Shown here in pieces: positions 1 to 7,381 of a DNA stretch of 25,508 nt; positions within the stretch are counted from its first letter, which is position 1; every line of letters begins with the position of its first letter. Source of the stretch: Streptomyces bicolor (GTDB taxonomy: Bacteria > Actinomycetota > Actinomycetes > Streptomycetales > Streptomycetaceae); the NCBI RefSeq assembly GCF_000719285.1, contig NZ_JOFS01000061.1:1-25508 (forward strand). The letters run 5' to 3'. The translations under genes were made by a program, and so were the position numbers. Below the pieces are notes generated by a model, which saw only the letters and a program-made list of their open reading frames with translations, did not search any database and was not told the DNA's origin.

Positions 1-63
1 GACCACCCGCTGAAACAACTCCCACAACTCATCCGGCACCAGCCGCTCAACGATCGAAACCAC
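1..63 (-). CDS. IS5-type transposase, N-terminal part only (runs off the left edge)
   Basis: Read on the minus strand, the first bases encode SIVERLVPDELWELFQRVV, which matches the usual N-terminus of Streptomyces IS5-family transposases (a V-E-R-L-V-P-D-E-L-W opening). A GTG at 63-61 is the probable start. Only about 21 codons lie in the window, so neither the catalytic DDE residues nor the integrity of the gene can be judged. The bases between this start and the ISL3-type element (64-124) probably hold the terminal inverted repeat of this IS. Its outer boundary, near 97-101, is an inference. The family call rests on a short motif only. Confidence 0.6.
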   Translation of the reverse strand, partial: MVSIVERLVPDELWELFQRVV

Positions 64-124
64 GACCGACAGGCTACCGTTCCAAATGAGATGACGTCTA
101 AGGTGTCGGCAACGGCTCAATGTG

Positions 125-188
125 GGCTCTGGATCACTTTCAGTGCCGAGGCCACGGAGGGTCACCACAAGCGCGATCATGAACGGCC
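125..188. repeat. Left terminal inverted repeat of the ISL3-type element
   Basis: These 64 bases are the exact reverse complement of 1797-1860. The inner 12 bases overlap the end of the transposase gene, whose stop codon is at 177-179. Bases 102-124 extend the pairing imperfectly (18 of 23). ISL3 repeats are usually much shorter, so this length is unusual. Confidence 0.9.
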
Positions 189-1796
189 TCGCCCCGCGAG
201 AAGAACCCGTTTGCGGAGCAGGTCGAAGTTGGCGCGACCGAACATCTGCCGCTTCAGCATCTTGATCTTGTTGTTGTGGCCCTCGACGGCGCCGGAGCTG
301 TAGCGCAGGCTGAGCCCGGCGACTACCGCGTCGAGGTCCTGGCCGAGTCCGTTGACGAAGCCGTGGAGGACGGGCAGGTCGTCGGCCTGGACGCGCTCGA
401 TCCACTGGCCGAGGTCCCGGCCCCGGCGGCTATTCATCAACTCAGCGAACGCCCGGACGTGTTCGGCAGTCCGGTCAAGCTCCGGACAGCGGGCGAGGAT
501 CTTCTTGAGCCGCTCGGCTTGGTCGTCATTGAGGTCCTCGGGGCGGCGGGTGATCCAGCCGGTCACATCGCGCACGGACGGATCCTTGCGGGGCGGGTCG
601 TCGTGCGGGAGGACATCTCGGAGCCGCCGGACGTATTCGCGGACGATGGTGATGCCGCCGCGGTAGCCGCGCTGTTGGAGTTCACCGAAAAGGTGGACGG
701 CACTCCTGCGTCCCTCGGCCCACCGCTGGTGTAGATAAGGCTTGTAGGGGTCCAGGATGCTGGTGCGGCCCGTCCATTGACCGACCAGCAGCTCGTCTGG
801 AGTAGCCGCATGCGCGAGACGGCGAACCGTGGTTCGGCTCAGTCCGAGCTCACGGGCGATGGCCCGCAACGCCATGCCCTGAGCCAGCAGTTGGTGAACG
901 GTGGGGTGCTGCCGCCGCACCCGCTCGGAAAGGCGTCCTGAGGTGCGCGGGTGGGCCGTTGGCTTGTCTTCCAGCGCCGATACATCCGTCGGTGCGGCCG
1001 TGGCCGTGGCCTTTTGGTCCGGCTCGCGGAGCAGGGCGCGGTGGCGGACGACGGTCTTCTCGACGGCCTCGGCCAGGTTTTTCCAGAGGTGCCAGCGGTC
1101 CGCGACATGAATGGCGTCAGGGGCGCCGAGCCGTCCGGCCTCGGCATAGGCGGTGGAGCGATCGCGGCAGATCACCTCGATGCCGGGGTGATCGGCAAGC
1201 CACTTGGCCACCGTCGCGGTGGTCCGGTCGGGTAACAGATCGACCGGGCAGCGCGACTCGATGTCGATCAGGATCGTGCCGTAGTTGTGTCCCTTGCGCA
1301 GCGCGAAGTCGTCCACCCCGAGCACGCGCGGCGTGGGGGGCGAAGGCTCCGGCAGGCGGCGTATCAGCCGGAGGAGCGTTGACCGACTCGCCCGTACGGC
1401 GAGCGCGTGGGCCAGGCGGGCGCCGGCCCGGCCGGCCAGCATCACCGCCAGCTGCTGCAGGACCGTCTGCAGTCCAGCACTGCGTCGCCCGTGGCGGAAG
1501 GTCAGCCCGTCGACCTGCTCTGCAAAAGTCGCCTGCGCGCAGGTGCGTTCGCAGCAGCGGAACCGCCGGACCTGTAACTCGATCACGACGGGACGCCCAC
1601 CGACCGCGGTGTCGGCGAGTCGGCGTATATACCGGCTGTGCACCCGAGTCGAGAGTGTTCCGCAGGCGGGACAGGCAGCCCGCTCAGCCGAGATGGTGGC
1701 CCGTACGACCACCAACTCGTCATCAACTGCGACGCCTTCGATCACGACGCCTTCGGTCTTGTGGAACCACAGGTCCCGGAGGAGCACATCACCCAC
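177..1796 (-). CDS. ISL3 family transposase
   Basis: The 539-residue protein has full length for an ISL3 transposase. The N-terminal third carries a zinc-binding region with CPACG near residue 42 and a later CCERTC. The catalytic core follows: VDDFALRKGHNYGT holds the first Asp, VICRDRSTAYAEA the second, and SSGAVEGHNNKIKMLKR near the C-terminus the Glu. Between the second and third acidic residues sits an inserted helix-turn-helix (ALRAIARELGLSRTTVRRL), which is normal for this branch. The start is a GTG immediately inside the right inverted repeat. All catalytic residues are present and there is no internal stop, so the element may still be active. Confidence 0.93.
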   Translation of the reverse strand: MGDVLLRDLWFHKTEGVVIEGVAVDDELVVVRATISAERAACPACGTLSTRVHSRYIRRLADTAVGGRPVVIELQVRRFRCCERTCAQATFAEQVDGLTFRHGRRSAGLQTVLQQLAVMLAGRAGARLAHALAVRASRSTLLRLIRRLPEPSPPTPRVLGVDDFALRKGHNYGTILIDIESRCPVDLLPDRTTATVAKWLADHPGIEVICRDRSTAYAEAGRLGAPDAIHVADRWHLWKNLAEAVEKTVVRHRALLREPDQKATATAAPTDVSALEDKPTAHPRTSGRLSERVRRQHPTVHQLLAQGMALRAIARELGLSRTTVRRLAHAATPDELLVGQWTGRTSILDPYKPYLHQRWAEGRRSAVHLFGELQQRGYRGGITIVREYVRRLRDVLPHDDPPRKDPSVRDVTGWITRRPEDLNDDQAERLKKILARCPELDRTAEHVRAFAELMNSRRGRDLGQWIERVQADDLPVLHGFVNGLGQDLDAVVAGLSLRYSSGAVEGHNNKIKMLKRQMFGRANFDLLRKRVLLAGRGRS

Positions 1797-1860
1797 GGCC
1801 GTTCATGATCGCGCTTGTGGTGACCCTCCGTGGCCTCGGCACTGAAAGTGATCCAGAGCC
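1797..1860. repeat. Right terminal inverted repeat of the ISL3-type element
   Basis: These bases are the exact reverse complement of 125-188. They lie immediately upstream of the transposase start codon, so the transposase promoter, if internal, must overlap this repeat. The imperfect outer extension is 1861-1883. Confidence 0.9.
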
Positions 1861-1883
1861 ACGATTCAGCCGTTACCGACACC

Positions 1884-2206
1884 AGTGACGACTTACCTGA
1901 ACCGGACGGACCGACAAGAGCGCTCCACTGGTTGTTGGCCACCACGCTCACGAGTTCCGCGCACTCCACTCTTCGGCCGTGGAACACTGGCGCGTCGGTT
2001 TCCCGGAACGGAGACAGTCCCCGAAAGGGGCACACGGGAGCGGGTGCCAGTTCTCGCGCACCGGGCACTGCCCCGGTCTCGTCCCGTGTCACATTGCCTC
2101 CATGCAACGCCCTCAGCAGATCAACCCCGCCCGGGTCATTCTTAGTTAGAACGACACGCCATGCAGCACATTCGTCCGTGACCAACCCAGAGGGTCTGCC
2201 TGGCAT
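1884..2206 (-). pseudogene. 5' stub of an nSTAND/AAA-like ATPase gene cut by the ISL3-type element
   Basis: From 2206 downward the minus strand encodes about 108 residues that include CPFRGLSPF, then FHGRR, then ALVGPSGSGKSSLV, a Walker A P-loop. The order of an F-R-G-L-x-x-F box, an F-x-G-R box and a G-P-S-G-S-G-K-S-S-L P-loop is characteristic of actinobacterial nSTAND1 NTPases, many of which carry WD40 repeats downstream. The reading frame enters the IS right after the P-loop. The remainder (Walker B, sensor and repeats) is absent from the window. The 5' boundary is taken from the first in-frame start, and the N-terminal 50 residues have no recognisable domain. Family members function in signalling and, in some cases, phage defence. 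This stub cannot. Confidence 0.55.
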
Positions 2207-2524
2207 GGACGCGTGCGTGCTTCTGCCAGACCAAGGTCCTATGGGCGGTCAGGACGTCACCGGGGCGCTGGCGTCGTGGAAGCACCACGCGGTACCCAGG
2301 CGTCTGGATGATTCGGTGGCAGCATCCCGTTGAACGGGGACGCGGGAATCTGGAGCCCCGATTGTCACAACTCGAGGCTCGGGACGCTACGCCGTGGTGA
2401 TCGCGGAGGGACGCCTCGGCAAGGAATTCTGCTCGGGTTCAGCCGTCCCAAGCGGTGCTCGGCACACGCGGATTCTGATGTTCTCCCAATAGCCGGTGCG
2501 CACGGAGTCGCGGACCCTGCAGGT
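2207..2524. other. Region with no recognisable gene
   Basis: I find no convincing coding region. One short plus-strand frame near 2376-2492 (GRYAVVIAEGRLGKEF, then a TAG stop) has coding-like codon choice but no recognisable family and no clear start. It may be a leftover of a decayed gene. Confidence 0.4.
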
Positions 2525-3222
2525 TCATCTGTAGCTACGCGTGGCAGTGACGGCGACCCGTCGCAGAAGGTGCGCCGTCGCCAGCCTCCGTCGGGCCTCA
2601 CCCTGCAGGCTGGCGAGGCCCGGGTTCGCGTCGGTGTTCATCGCCAAGGCGGTCCGATAGATCGCCTGGTACGCGGAGTCCCAGACGGGATCGTCGCGGC
2701 AGGCGACGGCGATGAAGCCCGCAGCATACAGCACCTGGCGCCAGTTGGTGTTCCGATGCCTGAGCGGCAGGCGCTGGTCGCCGGGGATGCGGGGGTGCCA
2801 GCCGAGTCGGCCGGCCGGGCGCAGGATCCGGCGGGCCTGCCGAGCGGCAGCGATGCGGTCCCCGGCGTACTGCAGGGCGTCCAGGGAGACGGCGCGGTCC
2901 ACGGAGGCGTCGTCGAGCGGCAAGTCCGCGAAGTCGGTGAGGAGGAACTGTGCACCGGCGGCGTGGTCCGCGGCCCGGGCACGGGCGTGTCGAGGGGGAC
3001 CGCGGAGAAGTCGATGCCGATCAGGGCGGCGTTCGTACGACGGGCGAGCCACAGGCCCAGTCCGCCGCGGCCGCAGCCCAGGTCGGTGAGCATCTGGCGC
3101 GGGTGCAGGTCGAGGTGACGCAGGACGTGGTCCAGCAGGTGGGAGCACAGGAAGGAGAACGGCTCGATGCCCACGGAGAGGGCGGGGTCGACCTGGCGCA
3201 CCACGGCGCTGAAGGCGTTCAC
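2525..3222 (-). pseudogene. SAM-dependent methyltransferase, frameshifted
   Basis: The first frame (3222 down to about 3000) encodes the N-terminal half of a class I methyltransferase: SVGIEPFSFL, then the SAM-binding motif I LTDLGCGRGGLGLWLARR, then IGIDFSAV. The second half continues in another frame: AADHAAGAQFLLTDFADLP, then SVDRAVSLDALQYA (motif IV area), LRPAGRLGWHPRIPG and HRNTNWRQVLYAAGF, ending ATRSYR before the stop. The switch lies just after the codons for DFSAV, at a run of five C residues (minus-strand sense) near 3005. One extra C would restore a continuous frame. The substrate is unknown. The N-terminus may also be short, since relatives often begin 15-30 residues earlier. Whether the indel is real or a sequencing error cannot be decided from the sequence. 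Confidence 0.7.
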
Positions 3223-3251
3223 GTCGACTGCGCTGCTGAAGATCCTGTTCG

Positions 3252-3392
3252 AACTCCGCCGCCTGGCGGTCCGTCGTCTACGAGGTCCGCCACCTGGGTG
3301 TCATCCGGCTGGAGCGCCACCGCCTGAACAACGCGGACGGCGTCCGCGACACGTACGACACCATGCGCGTCGTCCTTACCGGATTGACCTGA
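3252..3392 (+). pseudogene. Possible C-terminal remnant of an unidentified protein
   Basis: A plus-strand frame with no start codon encodes AAWRSVVYEVRHLGVIRLE followed by HRLNNADGVRDTYDTMRVV and a TGA at 3390-3392. Codon choice is strongly GC3-biased and the peptide looks like real protein, unlike the opposite-strand frames here. An in-frame TGA at 3237-3239 closes it upstream. I do not recognise the family. It sits in the gap between a frameshifted methyltransferase and a second methyltransferase tail, so a broken gene is plausible. Confidence 0.25.
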
Positions 3393-3467
3393 GAAACGAC
3401 GGCGGCTCTGGCCCATCGGCTCAAGCCTCCGCTGTTGACTCAGCTTGCGTGTAGCCGTGATGGCGAC

Positions 3468-3545
3468 TCAGCGCAGCAGGTGTGCGGTCGCCAACCGGCG
3501 CCGGTCCTCTCCTTGCAGGCCGGTGAGGGCTGGTGCAGCCTCCCG
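3468..3545 (-). pseudogene. Duplicate C-terminal tail of a methyltransferase
   Basis: The minus strand reads GLQGEDRRRLATAHLLR and then TGA. The frameshifted methyltransferase at 2525-3222 ends with SLQGEARRRLATAHLLRRVAV, so the two tails are homologous. Past the TGA the homology continues (VAITATR against VAVTATR), which shows that the stop replaced an Arg codon. No upstream methyltransferase sequence is attached, because the GNAT gene ends immediately before it, at 3546. This is best read as the remnant of a second, related methyltransferase gene or of a tandem duplication. Confidence 0.6.
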
Positions 3546-4115
3546 TCAGGCCTCGTCCTGAACGTGCAGGAGCAGCAGGTCGAACTCCGGGCCGTCAGGT
3601 GTGTTGCGGTACGGCCCCCCGTACTTGTAACCGAGCCGGGCGTAGAGGTCGTGGCCGCGCGGGTTCGCGGGCAGGGCAAGCAACGAGGACCACTTTGGGG
3701 CGATGGCCTGGAGAAGGGCGCCGTGCAGTCGGGTGCCGATGCCCTTGGACTGCCACGGCGGGCGAACGGCCAGTTCGCACAGGCCCATCAGCCGCTCTTG
3801 GCGGGCGCCTTCGGGGACCTGATCGACCAGGGGGCCGAACCAGTAGTCGGGCGAGCAGGGGAACGCATAACCGAAGCCGACGGCGCTGCCGCCGACGTAG
3901 GCGACGACCAGGACGAAGCCGGGGTGCTTGAGGTGGCCGGTGATCTGGCGGTGGAGTGCAGGCACGGACAGGCCCATGGCCTCCGCACCCGGGTTGTCGA
4001 CCAGTTCCGGGTGGCTGTCGGCCCAGATGTCGGCGAGGGTGTCGATCAGCGGTGGGACCTGGCCGGGCCCGTAGGTGCGGATCACCACGTCGGTGCGGGT
4101 GCTCGGGGTGGTCAC
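3546..4115 (-). CDS. GNAT family N-acetyltransferase
   Basis: The 189-residue protein has a GNAT fold signature: the beta-4 region FVLVVAYVGGSAVGFGYAF, beta-5 ELAVRPPWQSKGIGTRLH with the Q/R-x-x-G-x-G/A acetyl-CoA pyrophosphate loop (QSKGIG), and a later RLGYKYGGPY. It presumably transfers an acetyl group from acetyl-CoA to an unknown amine. The start is GTG at 4115, chosen because an AGGAGGAG ribosome binding site (4119-4126) precedes it. A longer open frame exists upstream but is the shadow of the neighbouring gene. It starts 10 bases after the TPR regulator gene ends, so the two are probably co-transcribed. Confidence 0.85.
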   Translation of the reverse strand: MTTPSTRTDVVIRTYGPGQVPPLIDTLADIWADSHPELVDNPGAEAMGLSVPALHRQITGHLKHPGFVLVVAYVGGSAVGFGYAFPCSPDYWFGPLVDQVPEGARQERLMGLCELAVRPPWQSKGIGTRLHGALLQAIAPKWSSLLALPANPRGHDLYARLGYKYGGPYRNTPDGPEFDLLLLHVQDEA

Positions 4116-4125
4116 CGTCTCCTCC

Positions 4126-5457
4126 TCAGCTGACGTCGGCGATGGTGCGGTACTCCTCCAGCCAGTCCGCGACCGCCGGGACGGACGCGTGCCGCTGCAG
4201 CGCGCTCGAGACGTTGTGCAACTGCTGCAGCAGCCGGTCCGAGCGCACCTCTGGAAGGTACGCGAGGACGCGTCCGGCGGCTTCGGCCGCGGCCTCCGGC
4301 TCCGGACGTTCCCTGACGGCATGCTGAATGGCGATGTCGGCTGTGTACAGGGCGCGATTGCGGGCGAACTGGTCGCCGTGCAGCAGCACCGCCTGTTCCG
4401 CCCCGGCTGCGGCCCGCTCGTGCTGGGCGAGGTCGGCCCGGGCCAGCGCCTCTAACCCGGCCAGCTCGCCCGGGTTGTAGAACTCCAGCCAGTGCGGATC
4501 GGCCTCACGTGGCCCGCTGGCATACAGCTGGTGGGCGCGGATGATCGCCCGGTCCGTGGCGCTTGCGTCCCCCAGCAGGGCCCAGCCGCCGGCCTCACGC
4601 ATCGCGAACAGCGACAGCATCCTTGGTGAGCCGTAGGAGTTGGCCACGCTCTGCGCCCCTTGCGCTGCCGAGATTGCCTCGCGCGGCCGACCGGATGCCT
4701 TGGCGAGCAAGGACAGACAGCCGAAGGCGTGCGCCTCCAGGCCCGGGTCCTCGGCGATCCGCGCGGCGGCGAGGGCCTCGTTGTACAGGCTGCGCGCGTC
4801 GGCGGCACGGCCGGAGTCGTAGCTGAGCCACCCGGCGGCGATCGAAAGATGACCGGTCGCCGACCTCAGCCGCTTACCGGTCTTCTCCGTGTAGGTGCCT
4901 TCCTGCAGCCACGAGTAGGCGGTGTGCAGGGCGTCGGAGGCGTCGCGGCGCATGGCGGCTGACCCGTGGTCGTGGTCGTGGGCGTAGATCTTCGCCACGG
5001 CCGTGTCCAGGGCACGCACGTTGACGGCACCGATCCGGCCCGGCGGGGCCCCATCCTTCGGGGAGGGGAGGGGGATGAGCGACAGGACCGCGCCTGCGCT
5101 GTCGGCCATGAACCCGCGGCGGGTCACCTGCTCCTCCTCTGGGTTCGCCGTGGCGGCCGGCACGGCGGTGCGGGCCGGGGTACTGGGCCCGAAGCCCAGC
5201 TCCTGCATGGTGCGTCCAGTCAGCTGGGTGAGGATCCGCCGGTAGACCGCCCTGGGGAGCTGGACGTCGCCGTCTTCCCATGCCGCCACCAAGCGCGCGG
5301 TGCAGGCGACTGTTTCACTCATCTCCTCGCCTGTCTCCACGATCAGCCTCGCGAACTCCTGGCGGGACCTCTGCAGTTCGTCCTCGCGCACGGCGCGCAA
5401 CCGGGCGTTGGGGGTCTTGGGGCGGTCAGCCATACCGACTCCGGCGGTATCCGACAT
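4126..5457 (-). CDS. TPR-repeat regulatory protein with N-terminal HTH-like region
   Basis: The 443-residue protein starts with an XRE-like region of about 90 residues (RAVREDELQRSRQEFARLI, then VAAWEDGDVQLPRAVYRRI), resembling the DNA-binding module of Streptomyces regulators such as the NsdA-type TPR proteins. A short linker with TRRGFMADSAGAVLSLIPLP follows. A helical repeat region spans the rest (residues about 150-440), with TPR-like units such as ADARSLYNEALAAARIAEDP and HAFGCLSLLAKASGRPREAI. Such proteins usually act as cytoplasmic regulators controlled by protein or peptide binding. It is transcribed divergently from the DUF6415/ATPase operon and shares the 5458-5625 intergenic region, so control of that operon is a reasonable inference. 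The target is not visible. Confidence 0.8.
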   Translation of the reverse strand: MSDTAGVGMADRPKTPNARLRAVREDELQRSRQEFARLIVETGEEMSETVACTARLVAAWEDGDVQLPRAVYRRILTQLTGRTMQELGFGPSTPARTAVPAATANPEEEQVTRRGFMADSAGAVLSLIPLPSPKDGAPPGRIGAVNVRALDTAVAKIYAHDHDHGSAAMRRDASDALHTAYSWLQEGTYTEKTGKRLRSATGHLSIAAGWLSYDSGRAADARSLYNEALAAARIAEDPGLEAHAFGCLSLLAKASGRPREAISAAQGAQSVANSYGSPRMLSLFAMREAGGWALLGDASATDRAIIRAHQLYASGPREADPHWLEFYNPGELAGLEALARADLAQHERAAAGAEQAVLLHGDQFARNRALYTADIAIQHAVRERPEPEAAAEAAGRVLAYLPEVRSDRLLQQLHNVSSALQRHASVPAVADWLEEYRTIADVS

Positions 5458-5625
5458 GACGGGTGCGGCGACCGTACCGCCCCCACCCCTGTGGTGCCCG
5501 GCCTTGGCCGCAGTTCACCCCAACTGGGCGAAGTTTCATCGTTCTTGCATTGTGCTGGCGTCGCACTCGCTCGTCCTGCGCTGCTTGCGTAGGCGGTGAC
5601 GTGACGACCAATCAGGGAGGCCGCT
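5458..5625. promoter_or_regulatory. Divergent intergenic region between the TPR regulator and the metabolic operon
   Basis: The 168 bases separate two divergent start codons and must hold the promoters for both directions. An AGGGAGG ribosome binding site at 5614-5620 serves the plus-strand gene. I could not pick a convincing -35/-10 pair on either strand. The region is a natural place for autoregulation by the TPR protein, which is inference. Confidence 0.45.
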
Positions 5626-6036
5626 GTGGCAGACGCTGCAAGCAGCGCAACGGCGACAGTCCCGGCGCCCCGCCCAGCGGGCGCCGGCAACAACTTCCCG
5701 GTCGATTCCGAGAGCATCCGGCAGTCGTACGAGGCGGCCCTGTCGGCCTCACGGCGCCTGGCGGGTGGGGACTGGGAGAGGCTCGGTGGCCTGCTGCGCG
5801 GGCACGTCCAGCTCCTGGTGCCGGAACTCGCCAGGGTGGAGCCGCGCATGCGTGGTGAGCAGCGGCGCACCGCGCGCCACGTCCTCGCCGGAACCCGCCA
5901 CATGCTGGCGGAGGGGAACGGCACCTCTCCCAAGGGCGTCTGGGATCTCGCCATCCAGTGCCGCGCCCTGCTCACCCTCTATGAGCATCCCGGCCCTCTG
6001 CGGGCGACGCGGCCCGTCGCTGGTGGGCGGTCATGA
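5626..6036 (+). CDS. DUF6415-like protein
   Basis: The 136-residue, mostly helical protein contains LLRGHVQLLVPELARVEPRM and later RHVLAGTRHMLAEGNG and DLAIQCRALLTLYEHPG. This pattern resembles the actinobacterial DUF6415 family, often found near regulators and natural-product genes. There is no signal peptide or membrane segment and no known enzymatic motif. The start is GTG at 5626 with AGGGAGG 5 bases upstream. It overlaps the next gene by the ATGA tetranucleotide, so translation of the two is probably coupled. The family assignment comes from recalled sequence pattern, not from a search. Confidence 0.65.
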   Translation: MADAASSATATVPAPRPAGAGNNFPVDSESIRQSYEAALSASRRLAGGDWERLGGLLRGHVQLLVPELARVEPRMRGEQRRTARHVLAGTRHMLAEGNGTSPKGVWDLAIQCRALLTLYEHPGPLRATRPVAGGRS

Positions 6037-6488
6037 CGACCATGACGACGCCCCGGCCCCGAATGAAGGGGCATCCCGGCTACCGGCTGACCGCCGACCG
6101 CGCCCCGGAGACGGCAAAGGAGGCCCGGCTGCTCGCGCGCGTAGCGATGGCGGCGTGGGGTCTGGAGGACGACGCGGAGACGGCTGCCCTGGTGATGTCC
6201 GAATTCGTCGCGAACGCCGTGCGGCATGCACACGGCCCAAGGATCATCCTGGCCGTGAGCCTCCCGGCCTTCGACCGGGTGTACCTCGCCGTCACCGACC
6301 GCTCCCCCGACCGGCACCCGCAGCTGCGCACGCCCGACGAGGACGCCGGCCACGGCCGCGGCCTCCTTCTCGTCGACGACCTTGCCAACCGCTGGGGCTT
6401 CGACTTGCTCCGCTCCCGCCGCAGCGGCGAACTGTCAGCCAAACGCGTATGGGCCGAGCTGAAGCTCGTACGGCGATCCCCACTGTGA
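6033..6488 (+). CDS. ATP-binding protein, RsbW-like anti-sigma/HATPase_c domain
   Basis: The 151-residue protein is a stand-alone HATPase_c domain of the kind abundant in Streptomyces. The N box is SEFVANAVRHAHG, the G1 box is degenerate (VTDRSPDRHPQLR), and the G2-like segment is DEDAGHGRGLLLVDDLANRWG. Canonical members are serine kinases of anti-anti-sigma factors, but most Streptomyces copies have no assigned partner. No sigma factor or anti-anti-sigma gene is adjacent. The two PP2C phosphatases further right (13986 and 18155) are possible functional counterparts, by inference only. The ATG overlaps the stop of the DUF6415-like gene. Confidence 0.85.
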   Translation: MTTMTTPRPRMKGHPGYRLTADRAPETAKEARLLARVAMAAWGLEDDAETAALVMSEFVANAVRHAHGPRIILAVSLPAFDRVYLAVTDRSPDRHPQLRTPDEDAGHGRGLLLVDDLANRWGFDLLRSRRSGELSAKRVWAELKLVRRSPL

Positions 6489-6606
6489 CCCTCCGCCGCT
6501 CCACGACCGTGACGAAGGTACGGTCTGGGGCTCGCGGCCAGGGTCGCACCGCCATCGCGTGCCTGATCAGCGCTGCCCGTGTAGGGCACTCACCAGGAGG
6601 TTTTCG

Positions 6607-7378
6607 TTGCCTAATCAACCGCAGGCTCCCGCCGTTGAGCTTTCCGGTATCCGCCGCCTGCTCCTTGCGGAGACTGATCCGCCCCGGCTCACCGATGAGC
6701 AGACAGCGGCGATGGAGCGCAGGTGGGAAGAGGCCGTTGCGGCGAACCCGTCGCTATTCGACGGGCCGACCGTAGTGTGCGCGGGACTGGAGTGGAAGGA
6801 CGCGCAGACCCTGCTCCTGACTTGGTACCGGGCGACCTATCGCCTGTACGTCCTGCGGCTGGATCCGGTCCACGCCGTGTCCGCCCCGTCGGTTTTCGTG
6901 TCCGTTGCGCAGCCCACGGACGACGGTCGGCTGCTGGTGGGGCGTATGGCGTCGTCGACTGCGGCCCCCGGGCGTTGGCAGCTGCCCGGCGGGACGATCG
7001 AGCCCCCCCGAGGCGGGCGCCGCCTTGGATGTCGAGTGCCTGCGCCGGCACGCCGCGCTGGAACTCGCAGAGGAGGCCGGGCGTGAAGTCGCCTCCGAAA
7101 ACCTGGAGCTGTGGGCCGTGACCCGCGGCGGCATGGGCAACGTGGGCGTGCACTTCCGTGCTCCCGCCTGCCCGGCCGACGCACTCACCAAGCAGTACAC
7201 GCAGCTCGTCGCCGCGGAGAGCGGCCAGGGCCGCACCCCGGAGCTGGACCGCATCGCGTTCATCGGGTCGGACGCCGACGTGGCAGGGCTCGGCGGCCGC
7301 TACGCCGACTTCCTGCCGGTGCTCGCCGCACGCCATGCCGTGAACGGCGAGACCGATCAGGCCTGCATGCGGAGGTAG
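6607..7378 (+). pseudogene. Nudix hydrolase, frameshifted at a run of seven C residues
   Basis: A TTG at 6607, 6 bases after an AGGAGG site (6595-6600), starts a frame that runs through PSVFVSVAQPTDDGRLLVG and RWQLPGGTIEPP. It then leaves frame at a C7 run near 7006-7012. With one C fewer, the Nudix box continues as EAGAALDVECLRRHAALELA followed by EEAG, and the protein ends with RYADFLPVLAARHAVN at 7378. The Nudix helix has a Leu in place of the usual Arg before its first Glu (LELAEEAG) and a few extra residues. Intact, this would be a protein of about 256 residues hydrolysing a nucleoside diphosphate linked to another moiety. It lies 3 bases before the hydratase gene, so it is the first member of the metabolic run. 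Confidence 0.75.
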
Positions 7379-7381
7379 CAG

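Larger units (their letters stand above)
125..1860 (-). mobile_element. ISL3-family insertion sequence, about 1.74 kb core
   Basis: A single transposase gene is bracketed by perfect 64-bp inverted repeats (125-188 and 1797-1860), each starting GGCTCTGG at the outer end, as is usual for ISL3 ends that begin with GG. The similarity continues outward for 23 more bases (102-124 against 1861-1883) with 18 of 23 matching, and that outer arm also begins with GG. The true ends may therefore be 102 and 1883. I see no 8-bp target duplication for either choice of ends, which suggests a rearrangement after insertion. The right end abuts a truncated nSTAND-like gene. Confidence 0.85.

Noticed and set aside
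959..1888. Long plus-strand frame of 309 codons opposite the ISL3 transposase
   Set aside because: It is Arg/Pro/Ala-rich, low-complexity translation typical of the antisense of a GC-rich gene; the opposite strand has a complete transposase with all motifs.
2330..3118. Plus-strand frame of 262 codons across the methyltransferase
   Set aside because: The methyltransferase motifs are on the minus strand; this frame has no recognisable motif and no ribosome binding site.
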